From assembly GCA_900545935.1 (NCBI GenBank), contig URAP01000006.1, positions 1 to 64,000 on the forward strand: DNA of 64,000 nt. Direction: 5' to 3'. Numbering within the stretch: position 1 is the first letter of the stretch; each line of letters starts with the position of its first letter. Source of the stretch: an uncultured Eubacteriales bacterium. Its GTDB lineage: Bacteria > Bacillota > Clostridia > Oscillospirales > CAG-272. Both the position numbers and the translations under genes were made by a program. The notes under the pieces were generated by a model. That model was not told where the DNA came from, made no database searches, and worked only from the letters and a program-made list of their open reading frames with translations. Shown here piece after piece: positions 1 through 8,154 of this stretch.

Positions 1-70
1 TTCTCGAAAAACCTCGCCGCGGCAGCGCGGTACACACTACATCACACGAACATACCAAATAGGCTTTTCA

Positions 71-89
71 GAGGTTTTGCGAAAACCTC
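71..89. repeat. Perfect inverted repeat (8-bp stem, 3-nt loop)
   Basis: GAGGTTTT and AAAACCTC flank the loop GCG. A related string, AAAACCTCGCCGC, occurs at about 7-19 and again at 83-95, so the hairpin arm is part of a short direct repeat. No T-run follows, so it is not an obvious terminator. It may be the tail of a feature lying left of the window or an operator for the downstream Crp-family gene. Confidence 0.4.
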
Positions 90-144
90 GCCGCCCCCCG
101 AGTTGTTTCGCCTGAATCAGATCAAAAAAAATACAAAAAGTATA

Positions 145-173
145 TTGACAAATATCGTCTCATATGATACACT
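145..173 (+). promoter_or_regulatory. SigA-type promoter of the Crp-family gene
   Basis: TTGACA (145-150), a 17-nt spacer and TACACT (168-173). Transcription would begin near 180, inside the upstream in-frame extension of the gene. That supports the ATG at 214 as the true start. Confidence 0.7.
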
Positions 174-213
174 ATTCGTGCAAACAGTAATTATTACAAA
201 TGGCGGTATACCG

Positions 214-888
214 ATGAACCAAACCGATAATGCTATTAAATACCTCGCTTCCTGCTTCCTTTTTGAAGGCATTCCACCCACTGCGGCTGAGCGATGTCTG
301 AGAAACTGCGAGCTGTCCGTACGTGACTATCGCAGCGGCGATATAATATGCTCCCCAGCCGAGGGGGTCGGCGGACTCAAGACCGTGCTCAGCGGGAGAG
401 CCGTTGTGACCGGAGTAGGCGGAAGCGATGCCGTGCTCAGAACGATAGAGCCGGGCGGCATATTCGGCGCAGCCGAGCTGTTCCGTCCCGAGGGCGAGAG
501 CTACATCTCGGTCATACGCGCAAAATGTGCGACCAGAGTGCTCACGGTCGGGCGCGAGGACGTAGAACGGCTTATCATCGGAAATACCGTTATCGCCTCA
601 AACTATATCCGGTTTCTATCCGGACGGGTACGCTTTCTCGGCGAGAAGATCGCAGCATTTACGGCAGGAAGCACCGAGCGCCGACTCGCATGCGCGCTGC
701 GTGAGCTGCCCTGCGATGCGGACGGTGTACTCACTATGCCGAAAATTACCGAGCTTGCCCGTATGATAGGCGTGGGACGCGCGTCTCTCTATCGCGCGCT
801 GCGTTCGCTCGAGGAATCGGGCGGCATCGAGCGCGGAACGGACGGGAGTTACCGCATAAAGAATCGCTCTATGCTCGAGGGAGGCTAA
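214..888 (+). CDS. Crp/Fnr-family transcriptional regulator
   Basis: A 224-aa cytoplasmic one-component regulator. Roughly the first 140 residues form a cyclic-nucleotide-binding-like beta-barrel (glycine-rich turns such as EPGGIFGAAELF). The C-terminus holds a Crp-type winged helix-turn-helix (ITELARMIGVGRASLYRALR, then a recognition-wing stretch). No cysteine cluster typical of oxygen-sensing Fnr is evident, so the effector is unknown. A longer in-frame start at 103 exists, but a good promoter lies inside that extension, so ATG 214 is preferred. The stop codon TAA lies inside the start of intergenic repeat copy A. It stands alone as a single-gene unit; its targets cannot be told from the sequence. 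Confidence 0.85.
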   Translation: MNQTDNAIKYLASCFLFEGIPPTAAERCLRNCELSVRDYRSGDIICSPAEGVGGLKTVLSGRAVVTGVGGSDAVLRTIEPGGIFGAAELFRPEGESYISVIRAKCATRVLTVGREDVERLIIGNTVIASNYIRFLSGRVRFLGEKIAAFTAGSTERRLACALRELPCDADGVLTMPKITELARMIGVGRASLYRALRSLEESGGIERGTDGSYRIKNRSMLEGG

Positions 889-1147
889 GAAAGCGTCCGA
901 CCGAAAAAGCTCTCGGTGAGGCTAAAATCGTCCGGAACGAAAAAGCGAAAACAAGTTGCATTAATCGGCTTTTAGTATGTTCATATTTGCAATTGATGTG
1001 TCGGAATCCTGACGGATTCCTGCATAAGATTTTACGTTTTCGCTTTTTCTGCGCCCGATTTCGCCGCACGACGTACAATTGTACGCCTTGCGCGACGAAA
1101 TCGAACACTCCAAACGATTTTATCTCTCCCCTTTGTGGGTCGGCTAA
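883..1147 (+). repeat. Structured intergenic repeat, copy A
   Basis: Begins with GGCTAAGAAAGCG, overlapping the stop codon of the Crp-family gene, and ends with GGGTCGGCTAA. Outer arms GAAAAAGCGAAAAC (939-952) and GTTTTCGCTTTTTC (1036-1049) pair perfectly. An inner hairpin GGAATCC-TGAC-GGATTCC lies at 1003-1020. A second hairpin spans 1056-1103: CGATTTCG pairs with CGAAATCG around the palindrome CGTACAATTGTACG. The 5' part is partly duplicated (883-909 and 920-946). The same layout recurs at 25811-26031 and, less perfectly, at 14960-15168. It fills this otherwise gene-free interval. Whether it is an RNA, a mobile repeat or both is unknown. Confidence 0.7.
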
Positions 1148-1321
1148 AAAAGCGCAGATCGAAAAAGTGAAAACGGACTATGATAATTAATCTTTAGTAT
1201 ATCCATGTAGCATATAAATTGACATCGGAACAGAAAGAGTTATTCGATAGAGAAAATCCCTTCTGGGTGGATTATTTAAAAACAGAGTATAAAAAGGACA
1301 CTTCGGTGTCCTTTTTTCGAC
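1142..1321 (+). repeat. Structured intergenic repeat, copy B (5' half, tandem to A)
   Basis: Starts GGCTAAAAAAGCGCAGATCG, overlapping the end of copy A, and continues GAAAAAGTGAAAAC (1161-1174). CTTTAGTATATCCAT (about 1192-1206) corresponds to CTTTTAGTATGTTCAT in copy A. An inner hairpin AATCC...GGATT (1255-1273) sits where copy A has its own. The expected 3' half (CGTAC hairpin and TTTTATCTCT box) is missing; the unit instead runs into a terminator-like hairpin. It looks like a truncated or diverged tandem copy. Confidence 0.55.
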
Positions 1322-1354
1322 AGGCTGAGATCGTGATTTAAACCACGATCTTTT
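1291..1354 (+). terminator. Two tandem terminator-like hairpins
   Basis: First: AAAAAGGACAC-TTCG-GTGTCCTTTTT (1291-1316), a UUCG tetraloop stem followed by T. Second: GATCGTG-loop-CACGATC followed by TTTT (1329-1354). They close whatever transcript crosses the A/B repeats and insulate the promoter at 1406. Confidence 0.7.
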
Positions 1355-1405
1355 ATATTGCCATGACGATAATTTACAAAATATAAAAAATATTACAGAA
1401 AATGG

Positions 1406-1434
1406 TTGACATCTGTGCAAAGACGTGCTATAAT
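1406..1434 (+). promoter_or_regulatory. SigA-type promoter of the secreted-protein operon
   Basis: TTGACA (1406-1411), a 17-nt spacer, TATAAT (1429-1434); consensus in both hexamers. About 80 nt of leader precedes the ATG at 1522, which has an AGGGTAGG ribosome site. Confidence 0.85.
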
Positions 1435-1521
1435 TTCATTGCAATAAATTGGAAGGAGTGGATACCGTTGGGCATGTATGCGTAACTTCACAAAAAATAA
1501 AAAAATAGAAAGGGTAGGAAA

Positions 1522-3729
1522 ATGAAAAAATTACTTACCGGAATCACAGCTTTCGCGCTTGTAATTACATCTGCATTTACAAGCTATGCTCTTGCATTCG
1601 ATGCGGGCAGCGGAACTACCGCCGACAGCGCCGTTATTACAGAGGAAGATTATGCACGCGGTGAGTCGCATTCGTATAACGGCTTTCTCTATTACAGCTG
1701 TTACGGAGAAAACGATATAATCGGGATAGGTGAAACGAAAACGATCGTTCTTCACGGTCCGCCCGATGCGGTCGGTGTGTGGTCATCCTCAAATCCGTCA
1801 TGTATTTCCGTTGACGCTAATGGAAATATAACGGGTGTATCTAAAGGCAGTGCACGTATCACATGTAACTTTGAGTACATCGACGTTAAGATGTACGATT
1901 ATATGACAATAGAATGTGTCGAGGTCAAGACCGGAATATATAAAATTCATAACAGCAGCGAAAACGGTTACTTAACTATTGATAGAAATAATATTAATAG
2001 CGGAGTGGTGCCTGTTGGCGCTCCAAAGATTACGGGTAATCCAAGCAATACTACCGGACAGATGTGGAGAATTCAGTATATGGGTAACCAGATGTACTCC
2101 ATCCGGCCTTACCTAATGATGGATTTTTGCCTGCGCGGTGAAGGACCGGCGCTTGTTGATATTAAAGATTACGGAACCGCAGGTCTTAACAACGCAACAA
2201 ACACCTTGTCCGAACAGGCGCAGTGGTGGATAGAGAAGTCCAATACCGGTAATGGCTACTATCTTTCAAATTCTGATATGGATTTGATGGTTGAAGACAC
2301 CGTGTATTTACAAGGCAATGCAGCTGGTGTACTGTCTTTTGCGCAAAACGGTCAAGAGTGGGCTCTTGAGGAGGTAACCGATGCGCCTACCGGAATAAAT
2401 TTCTATGATACCGAGAGCGGGAAAAATGATACTGAAAGCTCTTATTTCCTTACGGTGTTGATGGATACTTCTAAGACTTATCGCCTGAGCGACCTTGGCC
2501 TTCGTCCTACCATATACGGCTTATGCGATTTGACGGAGCTGCATTCGTTTGAATGGAACGGTAGCACGACAGGTAGCACGACAGCCTTTTCGATTAATAA
2601 GTATACCGGCAAAATCACACCCATAACACTTGGCTCAGATTTGATAACGTGTAAGGCGACAACTGCATGGATAACGGTAAATAAAGCTGTAATAATAAGT
2701 ATTGTGCCGTTCGAGTCCTGTGATGTTATTATACAGAACTCGAATTCGAAAAAGTGTCTTGACATTCAGGACATTACCGTATCGGGTTCGGCTGCCATTA
2801 TAAATACCTCGGATCTGGATGATTCTCAGAGGTGGCATTTGGAACTTTTGCGTGACGGAGGATATTATATAACGTCTGTTAAGACCGGCAGGTATCTTAC
2901 CGCTCCGAATACACCCATGCCTGAGCAGTCTATTACTGTCAAGGACAGCGTGCCGTCCACGGAGGGAATCTGGAGCTTTGAAAGAATTGATACCGGAAAT
3001 CCGGATGAATATCGGTATAAGCTCCTTCCGAGGCATGCAGCGGGGCATCTTTCCCTCAATGCGAACTCGACCGATGAAGGCGCAAGCCTCGTCGAGGGCA
3101 ACTACAACGCAGAAAAGTCGACATGGCAGATCTATACCGTGAGCGATTATTCGATGTATCTGCGCGGATATGAGGACGGCGATACCAATATGCCTCCCAT
3201 TCTTTCCGCTTGTCAGAACTCTATGAAAACAAATGCCGGACTCAGCGGCTGGGGTTCGACCGGCGCGACAAAGGCAGAAGTTATGCTCAATCTCACCACC
3301 ACACGTATGGCGTTTTTCCTTACCCACGGAAACTATGCCGCCGTACAGCTGAATGCGACCGAGAATCTTACTACGAGTGATCTCCAGAGCCTTGGAAATT
3401 CACTTTTCACAAATCTGAAATTCGTGTTCTACGGTGCATGCTCGACCGGTTCCGGCGGAGCAAGCTATAATCAGAACCTTATCAATGTCACCGGTTCGAA
3501 GGGAGTTGACTGTGTAGTCGGATACAGAGGATCAATTATGGTGTCCGAATGCAATGCGTTCTATGCTCCGTTTGTTGAGGAGCTGTCTAACGGTTCAACC
3601 GTCGAGGAAGCGTTGGCTGTCGGTCATGAAGTGGCGCTTGAGAATGCGGCTGAGAACGGAAGAACTCCGTCTATGAAGCTCTCAACACTATGCTACTACG
3701 GCGATCTGACCGTTAAGCCCTGCGCATGA
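1522..3729 (+). CDS. Secreted multidomain protein with C-terminal CHAT/caspase-like domain
   Basis: 735 aa. A Sec signal peptide spans residues 1 to about 25 (basic MKKLL, hydrophobic core, ALA before FDAG). Next comes a short Ig-like/BIG2-type segment (WSSSNPSCISVDANGNITG, near 80-120). Two blocks resemble ricin-type beta-trefoil lectin repeats (about 130-270 and 390-540, with W and QRWHLE motifs). The last 150 residues look like a clan-CD peptidase fold: FLTHGN with His602, then YGACSTG with Cys640, the His/Cys dyad arrangement of CHAT and caspase-like proteases. Likely exported and sugar- or surface-binding, with a peptidase-like end. The next gene starts 13 nt later and probably shares the transcript. 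Substrate and target are unknown; the dyad could also be non-catalytic. Confidence 0.6.
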   Translation: MKKLLTGITAFALVITSAFTSYALAFDAGSGTTADSAVITEEDYARGESHSYNGFLYYSCYGENDIIGIGETKTIVLHGPPDAVGVWSSSNPSCISVDANGNITGVSKGSARITCNFEYIDVKMYDYMTIECVEVKTGIYKIHNSSENGYLTIDRNNINSGVVPVGAPKITGNPSNTTGQMWRIQYMGNQMYSIRPYLMMDFCLRGEGPALVDIKDYGTAGLNNATNTLSEQAQWWIEKSNTGNGYYLSNSDMDLMVEDTVYLQGNAAGVLSFAQNGQEWALEEVTDAPTGINFYDTESGKNDTESSYFLTVLMDTSKTYRLSDLGLRPTIYGLCDLTELHSFEWNGSTTGSTTAFSINKYTGKITPITLGSDLITCKATTAWITVNKAVIISIVPFESCDVIIQNSNSKKCLDIQDITVSGSAAIINTSDLDDSQRWHLELLRDGGYYITSVKTGRYLTAPNTPMPEQSITVKDSVPSTEGIWSFERIDTGNPDEYRYKLLPRHAAGHLSLNANSTDEGASLVEGNYNAEKSTWQIYTVSDYSMYLRGYEDGDTNMPPILSACQNSMKTNAGLSGWGSTGATKAEVMLNLTTTRMAFFLTHGNYAAVQLNATENLTTSDLQSLGNSLFTNLKFVFYGACSTGSGGASYNQNLINVTGSKGVDCVVGYRGSIMVSECNAFYAPFVEELSNGSTVEEALAVGHEVALENAAENGRTPSMKLSTLCYYGDLTVKPCA

Positions 3730-3742
3730 AAGGAGCTGCAAA

Positions 3743-4720
3743 ATGAAAAGAACGTATAAATTATTGCTGACTACCGCTGCTGCCGCGCTTATAACCGTAT
3801 CTGCCATTTCGGCGAGCGTATTACTGACAAAGCCCGCTGCGAGTGCATTTGATAGCGGATATGTCGCGGTGGATGCCACCTCCGACGACGCTATGGGCTG
3901 GCTCGGACTTGAGCATGACGGTGCGCTCGATATCAGAGACGGTTATACCGAGACTGTGGATGCGGATATTGCCTCCGAGCGTGTTCTTCAGCTCTACGGC
4001 AAGAGTGTAAGAGCACGCTATGACGGCTCTGTTACCGACAGTCACAGCAGATTCGGCTACGATATCTATCGCATTGCGGACATTGATGATTATTTTGCCG
4101 GTCACGAGGCGGAGTATGCCGCAGCCGGCTACGGGGAGCGCAAGATCGAGAAGCTGAAGGAGAAGGATATGTATGGCAAGGTTTTGATCGACAGAGCCGA
4201 CGGCACTGTTCGCTCATTCTTCCTCCCGATACTTATCGATCTTGACGGCGCGAACGATGATGAGGGTGTAAAGACTGCTGCTATGGACTGGCTCAGCCGA
4301 TATGTCGATACGGCAAAATATAACAACGTTGCCGTCAGCAGCATCGGCTCGCGTTATGAGATCATCGCAAGGAGTATTGCGGCAAACGGACTCGAACTCG
4401 AGAATATGTGTCTCGCGGTAACGGCAAACGGCGTTGTCAGTGCTATAACCCGCAATCCCGTTCATTACGCGGATGAGGCAGCGGCGCTCGGCAGCACGGT
4501 TATCGAGAATGCAAGAGCGGCGGCAGATGCAAAGCTCGCCGCGGTAATCGGCGAGAACGGATATACGCTTGACGGCAGTACCGTGACCTCCGCACAGTAT
4601 TCAGAGTACGACGGTCGACCGATGATAATGTTCAGCTACGAGCTTACCGCACATGACGCGGATGATGCCGAGGCTGAGTCGTACAGCGACCTTGTGGATA
4701 TTGCGGTCTTTGCCGACTGA
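3743..4720 (+). CDS. Secreted or lipid-anchor-free hypothetical protein
   Basis: 325 aa with a clear N-terminal signal peptide (MKRTYKLLLTTAAAALITVS, then ASA near residue 35). No family was recognised. The body is acidic and Asp/Ala-rich and alternates predicted strands with helices (for example a basic helix GERKIEKLKEKDMYGKV followed by FFLPILIDLDG). It is preceded by AAGGAGCTGC at a good ribosome-site distance. It lies 13 nt behind the CHAT-like secreted protein and ahead of a strong terminator, so the two form an operon. It may be a partner, substrate or inhibitor of that protein; this is inference from position only. Confidence 0.7.
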   Translation: MKRTYKLLLTTAAAALITVSAISASVLLTKPAASAFDSGYVAVDATSDDAMGWLGLEHDGALDIRDGYTETVDADIASERVLQLYGKSVRARYDGSVTDSHSRFGYDIYRIADIDDYFAGHEAEYAAAGYGERKIEKLKEKDMYGKVLIDRADGTVRSFFLPILIDLDGANDDEGVKTAAMDWLSRYVDTAKYNNVAVSSIGSRYEIIARSIAANGLELENMCLAVTANGVVSAITRNPVHYADEAAALGSTVIENARAAADAKLAAVIGENGYTLDGSTVTSAQYSEYDGRPMIMFSYELTAHDADDAEAESYSDLVDIAVFAD

Positions 4721-4756
4721 AGCCATACATTGTTGCAGAATACCGAAATGATGAGA

Positions 4757-4784
4757 CAGCCCTCGGGGAATACTCCGGGGGCTG
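4757..4784 (+). terminator. Hairpin terminator of the secreted-protein operon
   Basis: CAGCCCTCGGGG, a short loop, then CTCCGGGGGCTG, followed by a weakly T-rich CAATTATTTATAT. It lies 37 nt after the stop of the second gene. Confidence 0.65.
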
Positions 4785-5169
4785 CAATTATTTATATATG
4801 TTTGGGTCTGCGATTTTGCCTGTTTTGCAGAGGATACGACAAAAATATCTGAATTTTTGTCGATATCGGTAGACGGAATAATAGAGTTTGTATATAGGTC
4901 GGAATCTGTGCTGTCGCATGGTTTGTGTGATAATTACGAATATTATAAAAAATGGCTCTGAATATTGACTGATATAGGATGATATGATATATTAATATTG
5001 TAAATCACATTATACTATGTAGGACATTATAATAATACGCGTATATCGAAATTTCGGGTCGGACTTATGCTCGGCTTGCGGTACGGAAAGCGCAGAGGCT
5101 GAAATGCAGTGATCATAGCCTCCGATGAATACGTAAAGGGCGAAACGGCTGAGACACAAAATATAAAAT
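4785..5169. other. AT-rich gene-free interval
   Basis: No credible gene. It holds one clean hairpin, CGACAAAAAT-6 nt-ATTTTTGTCG (4837-4862), of unknown role. The neighbouring genes converge here. The small open frames are AT-rich noise without ribosome sites. Confidence 0.5.
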
Positions 5170-5193
5170 GAGCCGCCCCGTAAGGAGCGGCTC
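5170..5193 (-). terminator. Terminator of gapdh
   Basis: GAGCCGC and GCGGCTC pair; on the minus strand the stem is followed by CATTTTATATTTTG, a T-rich tail. It lies about 60 nt past the gapdh stop. Confidence 0.7.
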
Positions 5194-5255
5194 ACAATAA
5201 TCAACCTTGCCGGTGAACCCTGCCTTATGCAGCGCCCGCCGTGACTTGGCAGAAC

Positions 5256-6287
5256 TTACGCAAGCTCTGCGAAGTACTTGATGGTACGAACCATCTGGCT
5301 GGTGTAGGAGTTCTCGTTGTCGTACCAAGAAACGACCTGTACCTGATAGGTGTCGTCGTCGATCTTGGATACCATTGTCTGAGTAGCATCGAAGAGAGAG
5401 CCGTAACGCATACCGATAACGTCGGAGGAAACGATCTCGTCGGTGTTGTAACCGAAGGACTCGGTAGCGGCAGCCTTCATAGCGTCGTTGATGGATTCCT
5501 TGGTAACGTCCTTGCCCTTAACGACAGCAACGAGAATGGTGGTCGAGCCGGTAGGAGTAGGAACGCGCTGAGCGGAGCCGATGAGCTTGCCGTTCAGCTC
5601 GGGGATAACAAGACCGATGGCCTTAGCTGCACCGGTGGAGTTAGGAACGATGTTCTGAGCGCCTGCTCTGGAGCGGCGGAGGTCACCCTTTCTCTGAGGA
5701 CCGTCGAGGATCATCTGGTCGCCGGTGTAAGCATGAACGGTGGTCATGATACCGGAAACGATCGGGTAGGTATCGTTAAGAGCCTTAGCCATAGGAGCGA
5801 GGCAGTTGGTGGTGCAGGATGCAGCGGAGATGATCTTATCCTCGGTGGTAAGCTCCTTGTGGTTTACGTTGTAAACGATGGTCTTAAGATCGTTGCCTGC
5901 GGGAGCGGAGATAACGACCTTCTTAGCGCCTGCGTTGATGTGAGCCATGGACTTCTCCTTAGAGGTGTAGAAGCCGGTGCACTCAAGAACAACGTCAACA
6001 CCGAGCTTGCCCCACGGGCAGGTGTTAGCGTCCTTCTCAGCATAGATCTTGATCTCCTTGCCGTCAACGATGATGGAATCATCGGTAGCGGATACGGTGT
6101 GCTTGCCCTCGCCGATCTTGCCGCAGAAGGAGCCCTGAGCGGTATCGTACTTAAGAAGGTGAGCGAGCATCTTCGGGCTGGTGAGGTCGTTGATAGCAAC
6201 TACTTCGTAGCCCTCAGCGTCAAACATCTGACGGAAAGCAAGACGACCGATACGGCCGAAGCCGTTAATGGCAACTTTAACTGACAT
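5256..6287 (-). CDS. gap: Glyceraldehyde-3-phosphate dehydrogenase, type I
   Basis: 343 aa, usual length. It catalyses oxidative phosphorylation of glyceraldehyde-3-phosphate to 1,3-bisphosphoglycerate with NAD in glycolysis. Visible: the N-terminal Rossmann motif INGFGRIGR, AINDL (Asp34 favours NAD over NADP), the catalytic SCTTNCLAP (Cys158), the HAYTGDQ phosphate-binding segment and the C-terminal SWYDNENSY signature. It is monocistronic, with its own promoter and terminator, and starts behind GGAGGATATTACT. No central glycolytic regulator (cggR) and no pgk or tpi neighbour is present, unlike the common Bacillus arrangement. Confidence 0.97.
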   Translation of the reverse strand: MSVKVAINGFGRIGRLAFRQMFDAEGYEVVAINDLTSPKMLAHLLKYDTAQGSFCGKIGEGKHTVSATDDSIIVDGKEIKIYAEKDANTCPWGKLGVDVVLECTGFYTSKEKSMAHINAGAKKVVISAPAGNDLKTIVYNVNHKELTTEDKIISAASCTTNCLAPMAKALNDTYPIVSGIMTTVHAYTGDQMILDGPQRKGDLRRSRAGAQNIVPNSTGAAKAIGLVIPELNGKLIGSAQRVPTPTGSTTILVAVVKGKDVTKESINDAMKAAATESFGYNTDEIVSSDVIGMRYGSLFDATQTMVSKIDDDTYQVQVVSWYDNENSYTSQMVRTIKYFAELA

Positions 6288-6336
6288 AGTAATATCCTCC
6301 GATTGAGTAATTATTGTAATATATTTTTACACGGGT

Positions 6337-6365
6337 ATTGTACCTCTTTTTCCGCGCATTTACAA
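6337..6365 (-). promoter_or_regulatory. SigA-type promoter of gapdh
   Basis: On the minus strand: TTGTAA, a 17-nt spacer, TACAAT, about 50 nt upstream of the gapdh start codon. Confidence 0.7.
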
Positions 6366-6710
6366 GGCATTATTGAAATTATTTTTATTTTTGTTACATT
6401 TATACTACTATAATTACGTAAATGCCGCGGATTTCGGCGGCGTGGCGTTCTTTACGGGAAGAATCTTACTTTTGCGCGGCAACGCTGATATTTTTGTGTG
6501 CGGAAAGCCGCCGCAATATGTGCCGAAATGACGGCATAGGTGAGCCACGGATCTGCCCGCAGAGCACAGCTTCGGGGGATGCATGGGGGCTTGAATAGGA
6601 ACTCGCAAGCGGATTTTGCCTTCTGTCGTTTGCACGTGTCGTATTATTGCTTATAAAAGCAATAATTGACGAGAAAAAACAAAAAAACAATAAAATGATG
6701 AATTTTGTAT

Positions 6711-6739
6711 TTGAAATTTTGAGGAAAATATACTATAAT
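6711..6739 (+). promoter_or_regulatory. SigA-type promoter of the PAS-like gene
   Basis: TTGAAA (6711-6716), a 17-nt spacer, TATAAT (6734-6739). The stretch 6400-6710 between this and the gapdh promoter shows no gene or clear structure. Confidence 0.8.
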
Positions 6740-6830
6740 ATGTGTAATACAAGATGCGGCCGGAGAGACGGTGCAGCGTGGCTGTGCGGTGCGCGGCGGG
6801 CGAATGTCCGAACCTGAGGAGGTAGTTTTT

Positions 6831-7862
6831 ATGGATGTTGAACTTACAGTAACGCCGATAATTGTCTTAGGCGACGGTGATCGTATTATATATAAAAATG
6901 CAGCGGCGAAAAAGCTGCTGCCCTTTTGTCGAAAAGGCACGACGATAAACCGATATCTGTCATATACCGGAGAGAGCCGGTATCTCGACCTTGTCAGGCA
7001 GAGTGAGGGGTGTGCAATAATCGAGCTGTCCGAGTCGCTCGGGCGCTGCTATCGCGCGCTCACGGTTCGGCGCGACGGCGTTGTTGTAATGACGTTCCTG
7101 CCGATACTTCAGGGCGGTGCAAAGGATGTGCTTGCAGAGTACGCAGAGACGCTATCGTTTGCCGCCTCTGACGGAATAATGGACTTTGTTCTGCGCTCGA
7201 GCGATTTTGTAGATCGTCCAGCGCCCGCCGCCGCATGGAATTATACGCGAAGAAATACGACGCTCTACGAGTTCTCCCGTGAAATATGCACGGGGTCCTC
7301 CTGTATGTCGCTGCCGCTCTCGAGCACGCTCAAGCGCATTACCGAGTCACTTTCCGCGAGACTCGCACTGCTGAGCCTGAGATTCAGAATAACCATGCGC
7401 GGAAGTGCCGTTCAGCTCACGCCGATAACCGATATTGCTGCGTTTGTTTATGCGTTTATTCCCACGGCGCTTATGATATGCGAGGCATCCGGCGGCGCAT
7501 GCTGTGCCGATATAGAATGCTACGGAGAGACGGCGGGCGTCAAGATATCCGGAAATGTCGGGAATTTTGTTCTGCCGGATGATGTTTCGACGCTCGCAGA
7601 GCTCGGAGAATTGCTCGGCGGCAATATGCCGATGCTGATAATAGGCGATGCCGCCATTATCTCTGCCGGTGCCGACCTGAGAATGACACAGTCTGACAGT
7701 GATTTTGCCGTGGAGATGATATTCCCGATGAAGTCGGTCATACCCTCGCATCTGTTTTCACCGAAGGAAGAGCAGTCACTCACAGAGCGTTTTTTTGCGT
7801 CGATAGAGAGTACTATCGGTATGATAGGTGCCGAGGCAGAGATCCCGGGGCGCGGCGAGTGA
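6831..7862 (+). CDS. Unrecognised PAS-like, possibly kinase-derived protein
   Basis: 343 aa from ATG 6831, which is preceded by GAGGAGGT; an earlier in-frame ATG at 6771 has no ribosome site. The N-terminal stretch VTPIIVLGDGDRIIYKNAAA is typical of the start of a PAS sensor fold. A long helical middle (around 160-260) and an end with GNMPMLIIGDAAIISAGADLRM faintly resemble the dimerisation and ATPase parts of a histidine kinase, but no phospho-acceptor His box or N/G1/G2 ATP motifs are present. No signal peptide or membrane segment. It sits alone between its own promoter and terminator. Function unknown; a signalling protein that has lost kinase activity is one guess. Confidence 0.6.
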   Translation: MDVELTVTPIIVLGDGDRIIYKNAAAKKLLPFCRKGTTINRYLSYTGESRYLDLVRQSEGCAIIELSESLGRCYRALTVRRDGVVVMTFLPILQGGAKDVLAEYAETLSFAASDGIMDFVLRSSDFVDRPAPAAAWNYTRRNTTLYEFSREICTGSSCMSLPLSSTLKRITESLSARLALLSLRFRITMRGSAVQLTPITDIAAFVYAFIPTALMICEASGGACCADIECYGETAGVKISGNVGNFVLPDDVSTLAELGELLGGNMPMLIIGDAAIISAGADLRMTQSDSDFAVEMIFPMKSVIPSHLFSPKEEQSLTERFFASIESTIGMIGAEAEIPGRGE

Positions 7863-7962
7863 TGCGTATCCGAAATGCCTGAGCGTGTATCTGCATAATG
7901 CTTCGAATGTTTTTTTCTTTGTGTCGTGCTGCATATCGAGTATCGGATAATATCTTAAGTAT

Positions 7963-8002
7963 AAAAATACCGTCTGTGTGGTGAAGCACAGACGGTATTT
8001 TT
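7963..8002. terminator. Bidirectional terminator
   Basis: AAAAATACCGTCTGTG (7963-7978) pairs perfectly over 16 bp with 7987-8002 across an 8-nt loop. T-runs occur on both strands, so it can serve both the PAS-like gene and the converging liv operon. Confidence 0.85.
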
Positions 8003-8154
8003 AATACATTTGGCGATGAATCGGAAAGCAGTATCCGTCCGCCGCTCGAGTGACAGCATCGCTTTAACAAATGCTTGAGCGGATTCAATGGATTCAATGC
8101 TCGTCATCGCCGCTTGATTATTAAATTTTCAAGACGGTTATTTAGTCCTTACTG

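Noticed and set aside
103..213. Longer start for the Crp-family gene at 103
   Set aside because: A good promoter (145-173) lies inside the extension and no ribosome site precedes 103.
4837..4862. Hairpin CGACAAAAAT/ATTTTTGTCG as a terminator
   Set aside because: No T-run beyond the stem, and a better terminator (4757-4784) already ends the upstream operon.
5241..6284. Long plus-strand open frame (347 codons) antisense to gapdh
   Set aside because: It lies fully opposite a certain gene; composition mirrors gapdh codon bias, with no ribosome site or family motif.
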